From positions 1 through 63,473 of the forward strand of contig CAITVN010000130.1 in NCBI GenBank assembly GCA_903895855.1: DNA of 63,473 nt, in the 5' to 3' direction. Source of the DNA: Oligoflexia bacterium. Lineage in GTDB: Bacteria > Bdellovibrionota > UBA1018. Both the position numbers and the translations under genes were made by a program. Below the pieces are notes generated by a model. It did no database searches, was not told the DNA's origin, and saw only the letters and a program-made list of their open reading frames with translations. This document shows positions 24,665-33,113 of the stretch, one piece after another; position 1 is the first letter of the stretch; every line of letters starts with the position of its first letter.

Positions 24665-25768
24665 TTAGTGGGCTCGTGTGCCGATCTTTTTCTCAGCCTG
24701 CTGCAAATTATGGGAGCGGCACAGAACTCGTAAATTGCTGATATTATTTGTGCCATTTAGGGCTAGCGGAACTTCGTGGTCAATTTCAAGAGCGTAAGTA
24801 GAGGTGCAGCGATGTTCATTAAATCTGTATTCGCACCGGCCACCTGCTAGACTGAATAGTTTGCGTCGAAGGTGTACTGATAAATAGGCCCGCTTTCGAG
24901 GTAACTGTTTTCTCAAGGCTGATAGCCGACTCAGGACATCTGAATAACTAGTCGTCATCGTTACCGCCAGCGGGGCGGTGGAAGTGGTTGTGCAGCTGAT
25001 TTTTTCGACGACTAGTGTTTTGTTGGTTGGCAAGGTCGATGCCGAGGTAGCGACACCTGAGTGTGTTGAGTTAGATGCTGTTTCAGTTTGGCTATTTTCA
25101 ATTCCGGCTTTTTTTGTGAGTCGCGTTAACGCTTCTGTCGCAAGCAATTCAGTCAATTCGGCGAGTGTCGCATTGGGGATTTTATGCGCGATCAACCCTC
25201 TGATCTTTTGCAATTTTTGATACAACTCGTCGCTCACCACGAATTTGAGTTCGTGATCTTTTTTCGCTGAAACTATCTTAACCCTTTCAGTGGGCAGTGC
25301 TTCAGGTGATATTTCATAAAGCTTTGCTTGAAGCTTTCGGTGAGACGATGCCATTGCTTTTGAAATGAGTTCACTGGGATTGCTGGGTGGGATTCCCCTC
25401 TTTTTTTGTGCGAGAATAAATGATTGAAGCGCGGTTACGTTCGATAAAGACAAATCGCCTGATGCTATTGCCTCTTTTGTTGTGACCTTTTCGTTATCGG
25501 TCAGACGCTGTACGAACCTCATCGCAGAAATTCGCCGCTGTGCTGAGCCCTCGCTTAATTTTAGATATTTTGTGCAAAATTCCCACATTGAGCTAAATCC
25601 GATTTCGGCAAATAGTCTTCTGTCTTGAATTTCTTCAAGATGAGAAATCAATAGAACTGTGATTCGCCGTTCTTCGGCCGCGAGGCCCTTTGTTTGCGAA
25701 AGCAACTCATCGGAAGGTAGCGATTTGAGTTCGCGTGAAAAGTTAGAAGTTGAATCGGGATTTTTCAT
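24665..25768 (-). CDS. HNH endonuclease domain protein
   Basis: A 367-residue protein. Residues about 1-180 are helical (LSQTKGLAAEERRITVLLISHLEEIQDRR; FCTKYLKLSEGSAQRRISAMRF), resembling the DUF222-like front of actinobacterial and Bdellovibrio HNH proteins. A Ser/Thr-rich linker follows, and the C-terminus carries an HNH/McrA-type domain: CEYRFNEHRC, LEIDHEVPLALNGTNNISNLRVLCRSHN, with two Cys pairs for zinc. It could be a DNA nuclease of a mobile element; such genes are often multicopy. No good Shine-Dalgarno is seen. It separates pfkB/deoB from deoA, with a repeat array just upstream. Confidence 0.85.
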   Translation of the reverse strand: MKNPDSTSNFSRELKSLPSDELLSQTKGLAAEERRITVLLISHLEEIQDRRLFAEIGFSSMWEFCTKYLKLSEGSAQRRISAMRFVQRLTDNEKVTTKEAIASGDLSLSNVTALQSFILAQKKRGIPPSNPSELISKAMASSHRKLQAKLYEISPEALPTERVKIVSAKKDHELKFVVSDELYQKLQKIRGLIAHKIPNATLAELTELLATEALTRLTKKAGIENSQTETASNSTHSGVATSASTLPTNKTLVVEKISCTTTSTAPLAVTMTTSYSDVLSRLSALRKQLPRKRAYLSVHLRRKLFSLAGGRCEYRFNEHRCTSTYALEIDHEVPLALNGTNNISNLRVLCRSHNLQQAEKKIGTRAH

Positions 25769-25986
25769 AAAACTATTTTGTTAATCAATTATTTGCAGTG
25801 AGATGTAGTTTCTGTCGGTGCTTGTTGTTTGCTCTAATAATTGAATAATTGGCTTAAATCAAGCTATTTTTTGAATTTTGTTACTTTGTTTGATATTTTT
25901 TTGAGTGGTCGTGTTGGGCTATAAAAATTCTAGAGTGCGTGGCTAGTTTGGTTATCAACAGTTAATTGAGGGTGCGCTTTCTGTCA
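25769..25986. other. AT-rich leader of the HNH gene
   Basis: This A/T-rich interval between the HNH start and the 18-bp array has no open frame of note. It is the presumed promoter region for the HNH gene, with several ATAATT-like stretches (25845-25900), none with convincing -35/-10 spacing. Nothing else was seen. Confidence 0.5.
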
Positions 25987-26061
25987 GTCACCGCCACTGC
26001 GATAGTTGCCGCCACTGCGATAGTTGCCGCCACTGCGATAGTTGCCGCCACTGCGATAGTT
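25987..26061. repeat. 18-bp tandem array, four cores
   Basis: Four perfect copies of CCGCCACTGCGATAGTT start at 25991, 26009, 26027 and 26045, separated by a single G (18-bp period). The first copy is preceded by GTCA, the same flank as the linker of the 23-bp array at 1-214, and the core differs from that array by one base (A to T). It ends 8 bp from the pfkB stop codon. In one minus-strand frame it reads Asn-Tyr-Arg-Ser-Gly-Gly repeats, but that frame has no start support. Confidence 0.97.
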
Positions 26062-26069
26062 GCGCACGC

Positions 26070-27152
26070 TCACGCCTGAATTTTTGTGATTTTTACAGCT
26101 TTCACTAGTCGTTGAATTTCGCTCGCCAGGGCAAGCTGAGTGCCGCTGGCTTCGGCAGTGGCAGCTCCGGCAGCAAGGCCCCACTTGAGCATTTCGGACA
26201 AGGCCGGGGGCAGCGACTGCGGGTCTTGAATTCGGGATGGGGATTTTATTTTGTGTGGCCGTTTTTGTTGTCGTGGTTTGCGCGGCAACGAGTTCATAAA
26301 AAGTTTTTCAATGTCATCGCCGCAGAAAATGCGTTGCTGAAAGAGTTGCGTGGCCATCGCACCAACCATCGAGTCGCCGGCTCCAACGGTGCCTCTTGCT
26401 TTAATTTTTGGTGCCTTCGCAAACCACGATCCCTGCGCCGAGACGAGAATAGCGCCGCGGTCGGCTAACGACACCACAACTAAGTGAGCGTGTTCGAGTA
26501 GAGTCTTTGCTCCTTCGCAAATTGCCTGATCAGTCTTGAATTTTCGACCGGCGTATTGTTCGAGTTCGGTTTGGTTAGGTTTGACGAGTAAGTATTTGAC
26601 CTTAGATTTGAATGCCCACGCGTAAGATTTCGCCGGCACATCAAGTATCACTCCGACTCCGGCCTGGTCGGCAATTCTCGCCATTTTGCCGTGAAAAGAC
26701 TCAGAACAACCTCGAGGCAAGCTGCCGCCAATCAAAAGCAGTGACTGAGGTTTGAGTTGAGAAATTTTCTGACCGAGAGCCTCAATCTCTTTTGTAGTTA
26801 CCTGAGGGCCCGGAAACGTGAGTCGTGTTTGTTGGTGAGTTCGGTCATTCGAAACGGTGACATTGATTCGCGAAAGTCCCGCAATTTGAATAAAATCGCA
26901 CAACACCGCTTCTTTTTTTAAAAGCCCGCGAATTTCATCGCCCGTGCTGCCGCCAATAAACCCCAGAGCGACCGACTTGAACTTCAGGCGCTTTAGCCGA
27001 ATTAATCGCGTGATGATTCGAGAGGCGTTGATACCGTTACCGCCGGGGTCTCGGTTTTCAGAAAAAACATAATTTTTTTCGTTCGGAATGATATCTTTTG
27101 CGTGCCCAGAGACATCAAGAGCGGGGTTGGGAGTCAGCGTGTAGATGGGCAT
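26070..27152 (-). CDS. PfkB-family carbohydrate kinase
   Basis: A 360-residue sugar kinase closest in style to 1-phosphofructokinase/tagatose-6-phosphate kinase: TLTPNPALDVSGHAKDIIPNEKNYVFSENRDPGGNGINASRIITRL, then LLIGGSLPRGC, VKPNQTELEQYAG and the catalytic anion hole GTVGAGDSMVGA. A basic insertion of about 40 residues (NSLPRKPRQQKRPHKIKSPSRI) sits between the GAGD motif and the last helices. Standing after deoB, it could phosphorylate a pentose or hexose phosphate from nucleoside breakdown; the substrate is not determined. It is likely co-transcribed with deoB. Confidence 0.87.
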   Translation of the reverse strand: MPIYTLTPNPALDVSGHAKDIIPNEKNYVFSENRDPGGNGINASRIITRLIRLKRLKFKSVALGFIGGSTGDEIRGLLKKEAVLCDFIQIAGLSRINVTVSNDRTHQQTRLTFPGPQVTTKEIEALGQKISQLKPQSLLLIGGSLPRGCSESFHGKMARIADQAGVGVILDVPAKSYAWAFKSKVKYLLVKPNQTELEQYAGRKFKTDQAICEGAKTLLEHAHLVVVSLADRGAILVSAQGSWFAKAPKIKARGTVGAGDSMVGAMATQLFQQRIFCGDDIEKLFMNSLPRKPRQQKRPHKIKSPSRIQDPQSLPPALSEMLKWGLAAGAATAEASGTQLALASEIQRLVKAVKITKIQA

Positions 27153-27174
27153 AGCTTGAAAACCTCGGTGTCAT

Positions 27175-27204
27175 CGTAATGGTAACGGTAACAGTAACGG
27201 TAAA
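27175..27204. repeat. Imperfect GGTAAC hexamer repeat
   Basis: Four to five GGTAAC-like hexamers (one with A for G) lie in the 72-bp deoB-pfkB gap. They overlap no gene. The pfkB leader between 27204 and its ATG at 27152 contains a GAGG. Confidence 0.7.
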
Positions 27205-27224
27205 CGCCCAGCAAAAGGGCTTCT

Positions 27225-28460
27225 TCAGTTGTGACCAAATAGTTCTTTCAAAAACGACTTACCCGCAAACGGAATTTTGCCCATGAGCGCATCGGCGATC
27301 GTAGCCCCCACATCAGCAAACGTGTCTCGCACGCCAAGCGAAATCGCGCCACCGGCAGGCTGTGAAGGCGAGTAAGCCACGACCGGAATGAACTCACGCG
27401 TGTGATCAGAACCGCGGTAAGTCGGGTCATTTCCGTGATCAGCTGTTAAAATCAGCAAGTCATCAGCGCTCATCTTTTTAAAGATTGTCGCGAGCGCAAC
27501 ATCGAATTCTTCAAGTGCTCGGCCGAACCCAACGACATCCCGGCGGTGTCCGTAGAGCATGTCAAAGTCGATGAGGTTGCAAAAGATCAGCCCCGATTTT
27601 GTGGCGTCGAGTTGTTCTAATAGAACGCGAATGCCATCGGTATTGCCTTTAGTATCGATATTTTTTGAAACGCCCTGATCGGCAAAAATATTGGCGATTT
27701 TGCCTACTCCCAGTGTGTGAACTTGGTTTTCGACTAAGTAGTCGAGAAGTGTTTTTGTTGGCGGTAGTTGTGAATAGTCTTTGCGGTTGTAGGTGCGTTT
27801 AAAGGGCACTTGTTCGTTTGGATTACCAACAAAAGGTCGTGCAATGACTCGACCGATGCCCAGTTCGTCACAAAGTTTTCGAGCTGATTTGCAAATTTTG
27901 TAGAGACGCTCTAAGCCAAACGCCGTTTCGTGGGCAGCTACCTGCCACACACTATCAGCGCTGGTGTACACGATGGGTTTTTGGGTCGCCATGTGTTCAA
28001 GGCCATACTGCTCGATGATTTCAGTGCCACTTGCTGAGCAGTTGCCTAAAATTCCGGCGAGATCGTTTTCTTTGATCCAACGCTCTAAAATTTCTTTTGA
28101 GAAACCATCGGGGTAGGTTTGAAACGGTTCGATGACTGGAACTCCGGCCATTTCCCAGTGCCCGGATGTGGTGTCTTTGCCACCAGAAAGTTCACGTGCT
28201 TTGCCGTAAGCACCCATGCCTTCGCCAGCCTTCAATGCGGGAGAGCCTGTCACTTGTGTGAGGTTACCAAAACCTAACTTGCATAAATTCGGAATTTTCA
28301 GACTAGCATTTGATGCCTTCGAAAATTCTCGAGCGAGATTGCCTAGGGTATCTGAGCCCACGTCTTTGAATTTCGCGGCATCAGGGGCTTCGCCGACTCC
28401 GAGTCCATCCAAGACAATCCAAATCACTCGATCGATTTTCGCTTGTTTATCTGACGCCAT
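27225..28460 (-). CDS. deoB: Phosphopentomutase
   Basis: A 411-residue metalloenzyme of the alkaline phosphatase superfamily that isomerises (deoxy)ribose-1-phosphate to the 5-phosphate. The N-terminal metal site [17 protein letters not shown], the phosphothreonine segment [30 protein letters not shown]-like [14 protein letters not shown] and the C-terminal [25 protein letters not shown] are all intact. It supplies DeoC with its substrate. It heads the minus-strand nucleoside cluster; the 310-bp upstream gap presumably carries its promoter. Confidence 0.96.
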   Translation of the reverse strand: MASDKQAKIDRVIWIVLDGLGVGEAPDAAKFKDVGSDTLGNLAREFSKASNASLKIPNLCKLGFGNLTQVTGSPALKAGEGMGAYGKARELSGGKDTTSGHWEMAGVPVIEPFQTYPDGFSKEILERWIKENDLAGILGNCSASGTEIIEQYGLEHMATQKPIVYTSADSVWQVAAHETAFGLERLYKICKSARKLCDELGIGRVIARPFVGNPNEQVPFKRTYNRKDYSQLPPTKTLLDYLVENQVHTLGVGKIANIFADQGVSKNIDTKGNTDGIRVLLEQLDATKSGLIFCNLIDFDMLYGHRRDVVGFGRALEEFDVALATIFKKMSADDLLILTADHGNDPTYRGSDHTREFIPVVAYSPSQPAGGAISLGVRDTFADVGATIADALMGKIPFAGKSFLKELFGHN

Positions 28461-28771
28461 AGACTTGAGGTATCGGCTGTGTGAGCAGGCATGTCAAGTG
28501 GGTTGGTTTGGTTAGTTTTCTTAATTTCGTGAGTGGCTTTGAATTAGAAAATGCTGTTTTTCGGTGACTAATCGACCCTCGCTTTTTGAAAAAACCGCCA
28601 AAAACACTGTGGGTAAGATTTTCAGTCTATCCCTTTTTTTAATTTTTGGGTAAGCTGCAGCTAGATAGGTTAGGTCTAAAGAAGTAAAGGTCGCGTTGAA
28701 GTGTTCTATCCGATGAACAGTTTTCGCGTAACAAACCTGTCGAGATTCACGGTTTTTAGCGGTCGATAAGA
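28461..28771. other. Divergent intergenic region, deoB and plus-strand genes
   Basis: No open frame or RNA was recognised. It must hold the promoters of deoB (minus) and of the 28772 gene/RNase E (plus). GGGTAAG occurs twice (near 28612 and 28650) flanking a T-rich stretch, and GGTTAGGTCTAAAG lies at about 28669. None forms a clear promoter or riboswitch. Confidence 0.5.
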
Positions 28772-29230
28772 TTGAGTATAAAGTTTAGAATCTGTAGGAA
28801 TATTGTAGGTTTAGGATTGAAATTTTTTTTATTAACATGGCTGGCGGTCGGAACTTTTACAGGTTCGCTCTTTGGAGGAGACGCCGCTGCCGAAACAAGT
28901 ATTATTGAGACCATGGGCGTCAGTATCGCCGTGGGAGCAGTTTTAGGAGCATCAACTTTGCCCTTTTACGATCAACCAGGTCAACACGCGAGCAATATAG
29001 CGTATGGAGCTTCTCTGGGTGCAGCCGTTGGAATCGGCTTGCTGATCTACGGGTATACAAATAAAGACTCTGAATCGGGTGATGGCTATGGCCTCGCTAG
29101 ATTTGGAGGGCTTAAGCAAAAGAACGCCTTGGGGCGAAGAACCCTGGTGACTCCTCATCTGCAGTTAAATCAAACTTCCCGAGGTAATTGGGATCCCGCT
29201 GTGTGCTTGTCTTTGGTCTCTCTCAATTAG
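28772..29230 (+). CDS. Small membrane protein with glycine-zipper segments
   Basis: A 152-residue protein. A basic N-terminus is followed by a hydrophobic helix (FFLLTWLAVGTFTGSLFGG) and two further hydrophobic Gly/Ala-rich segments (VSIAVGAVLGAST; ASLGAAVGIGLLIYGY), then a polar tail. It fits an inner-membrane or exported glycine-zipper protein; no family is recognised. The TTG start has a weak ribosome site, so the exact N-terminus is uncertain. It ends 11 bp before the RNase E/G start and may be co-transcribed. Confidence 0.55.
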   Translation: MSIKFRICRNIVGLGLKFFLLTWLAVGTFTGSLFGGDAAAETSIIETMGVSIAVGAVLGASTLPFYDQPGQHASNIAYGASLGAAVGIGLLIYGYTNKDSESGDGYGLARFGGLKQKNALGRRTLVTPHLQLNQTSRGNWDPAVCLSLVSLN

Positions 29231-29241
29231 AGAGGGAATAA

Positions 29242-32200
29242 ATGGCTAACGAACTCATTATTAATTCATCACTTTCAGAAACACGCATTGTGCTGATGGA
29301 AGGCGGAGAAATTCAGGACTTGCTCATCGAGCGAGTTTCAGAAAAAGGCATCGTAGGAAATATCTATAAAGGCCGTGTGACCCGAGTGTTACCGGGTATG
29401 CAAGCGGCGTTTGTCGATATCGGCTTAGAAAAAGCTGCTTTTCTTTATGTCGACGACATTTTTATGCACTCAGAGGTTTTTGACGAAGAAGTTGAAACCG
29501 AAGAAGTTTTTGAAAGGCCTCAGGGGCAGATAACGCCACAGAGCGCGCAAACTGGGTCGTCGGTCGGAGCTGACGGCACGGTCATGCAGGCTCCTTCAGG
29601 GGGTGTGATTCGGCCGGTAATTCGACCTGTTGATCAGTCGCAGGTTGTGAATGTGAGCGATGGAGAGGTGGTGGCCACCGATTCTTTGGCTCCTTTAGGA
29701 GTTGAGGGGGCAAATGCCGAAAGTAGCATGCTGCCTCACTCGGGCGAGTCGCTTGAGTCTCAGCCAAATAATTTGTCAGATACTCAGCGTGATGCCTCGG
29801 CAAGCTCTGTAGAAGTGCCATCTGAATTGAGTGGTCATGTTGAACACGATGCCCGCCTAGCGCAAGCCGGTGCTCGAACTTCATTTGAGCGAGAAGAAGA
29901 AGAGTTTTCTGAATATTCGCGTGAAGAATACGACGAAAGAGACTCTGAAAAAGAGTCGGATGAAGAGTCCGATGAAGAGTCCGATGATGAAGACTCTGAC
30001 GAAGAATCAGATGATGGCGATGATGAACAAGATTCAGAAGAGTCAGACGAAGAATCAGACGATCGGGATTCTGACGAAGACGAGGGTGACGAAGACTCTG
30101 ACGAAGACGGAGATGAAGATTCAGAAGAAGAGTCTGAAGACGACTCGGAAGATGAAGAAGGGCTGGCCGGCCGATCTGCTGAGGGAGCTAGCGAAGAGAG
30201 TAGCCATCAAAACCCAGAACAATCAGTGACCGCTGAGTTTCAGGGTGACCCGTCGGGTGTAGTTCAGTCTTCGGGCGAGGCACGCATAGTGATTTCGTCT
30301 GAAGCTCAAGGTACCCTCAATCTTCCGCAAGGTAAGCAGTTTGCAGGTCGAAAAAGATTTCGTCGTGGCCGCAGGGGCGGTAGAAATCGCAAAAAAGATT
30401 TTCAAAATTCAGGTGAACCCACCGCTCAAGGCAGAGTGGTTGATAGCACCCAGGCTGGTTCATTTTCTGCGGGATTTCCTAGTGGATTTAATGAAACAGT
30501 AGGCGATCACGGTGACCTCGAGTCTGATCGAACACTGATGAGCCGAGAAGCTGATTTTGCTGATGCCTCGGGTTCAATCGTTGGTGAAGTCGGACGTCCG
30601 ACCATTATGCCCCTAGGGCCCGATCAAGATCTGGCATCGATTAGAAGACAGAGTTTTGAAGCAAGCCAATCAGGCACTGGACAAGTCAAAGGCGGTTCAA
30701 GGCAGCCGCGACCTGAATTTAAGCAACAACGGTCGCGTGACCGTAGAATTCCTTCGAAAGAGAAGTCGGTACGCGGTTATCGAGCTCCGGTTAATATTCA
30801 AGATTTGTTGAAAGAAGGCCAAGAAGTTCTTGTTCAAGTTGCGAAAGATCCTATTGCAACTAAAGGTGCAAGGTTAACGTGTCACATCTCGCTTCCGGGT
30901 CGGCACTTGGTTTGTATGCCTACGATCAATCATGTTGGGGTTTCACGACGCATTGAGCGCGACGATGAGCGCAGAAAATTGCGTGACTTTGTTGAGCGCA
31001 ATCGACCTAAGAACCTCGGCTTCATTGTGCGCACTGCTGGCGGTAAGGCTCAGTCTGAAAAGCGCATTAAGCAAGACGTTGATTATTTGGCTGAACTTTG
31101 GACCGAAATTAAAACGAAGGCGGCTGAAGTTTCTGCGCCTGCCATCGTATACGAAGATCTGAACCCCGTACTGCGCACCATTCGTGACTGGGTGAATGAT
31201 GATACCGATAAGGTCATCGTTGATTCGAAATACCATTTTAATGAGATGCAACGGTTCGTCGGGCGTTTCATGCCAAGCCTCAAGCAAAAAGTTGAGCTGT
31301 ATCACGGCGATATTCCGATTTTTGACGCTTACAATATTTCAACCGAGCTCTCGCGAGCCCTTGAACGAAAAGTTTGGCTGAAATCGGGCGGCTATATCGT
31401 CGTTGATCAGGCAGAAGCTTTGGTCGCCATTGATGTGAACACCGGGCGCTTTGTTGGTAAGAAGAACCTTGAAGATACCATTTTGAAAACGAATCTCGAA
31501 GCGGTGCAAGAAATTGCTTACCAACTCAGGCTTCGTAACTGCGGTGGTATCATTATTCTCGATCTGATCGACATGGAACGAGAAGAAAATCGCCAGCGAG
31601 TTTATCGAGCACTTGAAGATGCTTTGAAAAAAGACCGAGCTCGGCCGACGATCATGAAAATTTCAGATATCGGGCTAGTTGAGATGACTCGAAAACGAAC
31701 GAGAGATACCTTGATTCGTTCGCTCTGTGAGCCTTGTCAGCATTGTGAAGGTAAGGGATTCTTAAAGAGTAAAAAGACGGTGGCGTTTGAAGTGCTTCGA
31801 GAAATTGAGCGCGTAGGCCTTGATCGCGACAGCACTAAAATTCTCATTCAGGCACATAGTGATGTGATCGATATTTTGGCAATTGACGAAAAAGATGCGA
31901 TTGATCAGCTAGAACGGCGTTATCGTAAGCAGATCTATTTGCAAGCGGTGCCAGATAATCATCCTGAACAATTCGAAGTCAGTTTAGAAAAAGGCGATCG
32001 CCCAGAACGCAGCAACGATCGCATGCGTGAGAAAAATCAAGAGCGCACACGTGATCGATTTAGAGATCGGGGTCGTGAGAGAAGTAGTAGTCGCGACTCG
32101 CGTGACTCAGACGACTCGGCTGGTCAGAAAACAACAGGTGTGATCACTCCGGTTGCTCAGTTGCCTCAAGGGGCAGTTGATCAAACGGGTGAGTCTTTTG

Positions 32201-33093
32201 ACCAAGGTGAAAGTGATTTTGCCGATGCTGGCGGTCCGCTTCCCAATGATGGAATTGAAAATTTTGAGGGACAAGCCGGTGAGCCTGGTTCAGAAATCAT
32301 CGGAGACGGAGTTTCTCCGGTTCAAGTGATTTCACCCCAAGGGGCTTCAGGTGGAAGGCGAGACGTTAATCGAAAAGGTCGATTTGATAAACGCGATGGC
32401 CGCAGAGGTCGTAGAGATCGAAATCAAAGAGGTAGTCCTCGCAGTGGTGTTTCGGTAGGCCCGGTTCCTCGAATTCAACCTCTGTCGGGTGAGCCAGGGG
32501 GCGAGCCAATGCCTGAAGGTGAAGGACAAGGTGGGTACACTCAAGGTGCTGAGCCAGGCAATCAACTCGGTGGCCAACCGGGTAATTCAGGCGGCAATCA
32601 GTACGAAGATCAACAGAACTTTTACGAAGATCAATACGGCAACTCGTCGGGCGGAAATGGACAGGCCGGCATTCCGGCCAGCCCCAGCGACGACTTTGAC
32701 AGCGAAGAAGATCGTCTGGCATTCGTTCGTGCGCAAGCTGCGCAAGATGCGGCCTTGGCGGGCCTGAGTAATCCTGATTTCAATGGCAATCGTGCGCAAA
32801 ATAATCAGAACCGACAAAACCCGAGAAATCGCGGTGGAGGCGGTAGAAATGGTCGCTGGCAGGGACGTAACGGTCGTGGTTCACGAGGCGCTCAAGGTAA
32901 TGCGCAAGGCGGGAATCCTCAAGGCGGAGGTGGCGGGATGAATCGTCAACCCAGTCGTGGCGGTCCGCGATTTCAGAATGAAGCCGTTGGAAATGCGGTG
33001 GGTGTAGCCCCCAGGGCTGAACCACAAGCCGCTCATCAAGAGCCTGATTCGTCAGGTAGCGCTTCGGGGCAGTCAGATTCTAACGAGTCTTAA
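29242..33093 (+). CDS. rng: Ribonuclease E/G with giant acidic insertion
   Basis: A 1283-residue endoribonuclease. The start MANELIINSSLSETRIVLMEGGEIQDLLIERV and the first half of the S1 domain (GNIYKGRVTRVLPGMQAAFVDIGLEKAAFL, about 39-69) are typical. About 430 residues are inserted inside S1, with a Glu/Asp/Ser block at about 225-310 and a basic RRGRRGGRNRKK patch, before S1 resumes (LLKEGQEVLVQVAKDPIATKGARL, about 520). Catalytic aspartates lie in VAIDVNTG (about 729) and IILDLIDME, and the zinc-link is CEPCQHC (about 829). The C-terminus (880-1283) is disordered, RG/Gln/Gly-rich, likely RNA-binding and a degradosome scaffold. GAGAGGG precedes ATG. Confidence 0.93.
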   Translation: MANELIINSSLSETRIVLMEGGEIQDLLIERVSEKGIVGNIYKGRVTRVLPGMQAAFVDIGLEKAAFLYVDDIFMHSEVFDEEVETEEVFERPQGQITPQSAQTGSSVGADGTVMQAPSGGVIRPVIRPVDQSQVVNVSDGEVVATDSLAPLGVEGANAESSMLPHSGESLESQPNNLSDTQRDASASSVEVPSELSGHVEHDARLAQAGARTSFEREEEEFSEYSREEYDERDSEKESDEESDEESDDEDSDEESDDGDDEQDSEESDEESDDRDSDEDEGDEDSDEDGDEDSEEESEDDSEDEEGLAGRSAEGASEESSHQNPEQSVTAEFQGDPSGVVQSSGEARIVISSEAQGTLNLPQGKQFAGRKRFRRGRRGGRNRKKDFQNSGEPTAQGRVVDSTQAGSFSAGFPSGFNETVGDHGDLESDRTLMSREADFADASGSIVGEVGRPTIMPLGPDQDLASIRRQSFEASQSGTGQVKGGSRQPRPEFKQQRSRDRRIPSKEKSVRGYRAPVNIQDLLKEGQEVLVQVAKDPIATKGARLTCHISLPGRHLVCMPTINHVGVSRRIERDDERRKLRDFVERNRPKNLGFIVRTAGGKAQSEKRIKQDVDYLAELWTEIKTKAAEVSAPAIVYEDLNPVLRTIRDWVNDDTDKVIVDSKYHFNEMQRFVGRFMPSLKQKVELYHGDIPIFDAYNISTELSRALERKVWLKSGGYIVVDQAEALVAIDVNTGRFVGKKNLEDTILKTNLEAVQEIAYQLRLRNCGGIIILDLIDMEREENRQRVYRALEDALKKDRARPTIMKISDIGLVEMTRKRTRDTLIRSLCEPCQHCEGKGFLKSKKTVAFEVLREIERVGLDRDSTKILIQAHSDVIDILAIDEKDAIDQLERRYRKQIYLQAVPDNHPEQFEVSLEKGDRPERSNDRMREKNQERTRDRFRDRGRERSSSRDSRDSDDSAGQKTTGVITPVAQLPQGAVDQTGESFDQGESDFADAGGPLPNDGIENFEGQAGEPGSEIIGDGVSPVQVISPQGASGGRRDVNRKGRFDKRDGRRGRRDRNQRGSPRSGVSVGPVPRIQPLSGEPGGEPMPEGEGQGGYTQGAEPGNQLGGQPGNSGGNQYEDQQNFYEDQYGNSSGGNGQAGIPASPSDDFDSEEDRLAFVRAQAAQDAALAGLSNPDFNGNRAQNNQNRQNPRNRGGGGRNGRWQGRNGRGSRGAQGNAQGGNPQGGGGGMNRQPSRGGPRFQNEAVGNAVGVAPRAEPQAAHQEPDSSGSASGQSDSNES

Positions 33094-33113
33094 ATCGATT
33101 GTAGGTAAACGAC

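Noticed and set aside
25984-26184. Minus-strand frame with Asn-Tyr-Arg-Ser-Gly-Gly repeats
   Set aside because: It overlaps the 3' end of pfkB out of frame and arises only from the 18-bp array; no ribosome site or homology is seen.
28461-28771. Structured RNA gene in the deoB/RNase E intergenic region
   Set aside because: No long helices or conserved RNA motifs could be found by eye; only short T-rich stretches and repeated GGGTAAG.
29870-30229. Lys/Thr-rich frame on the plus strand
   Set aside because: It is the frame-shifted reading of the Asp/Glu/Ser block of RNase E/G.
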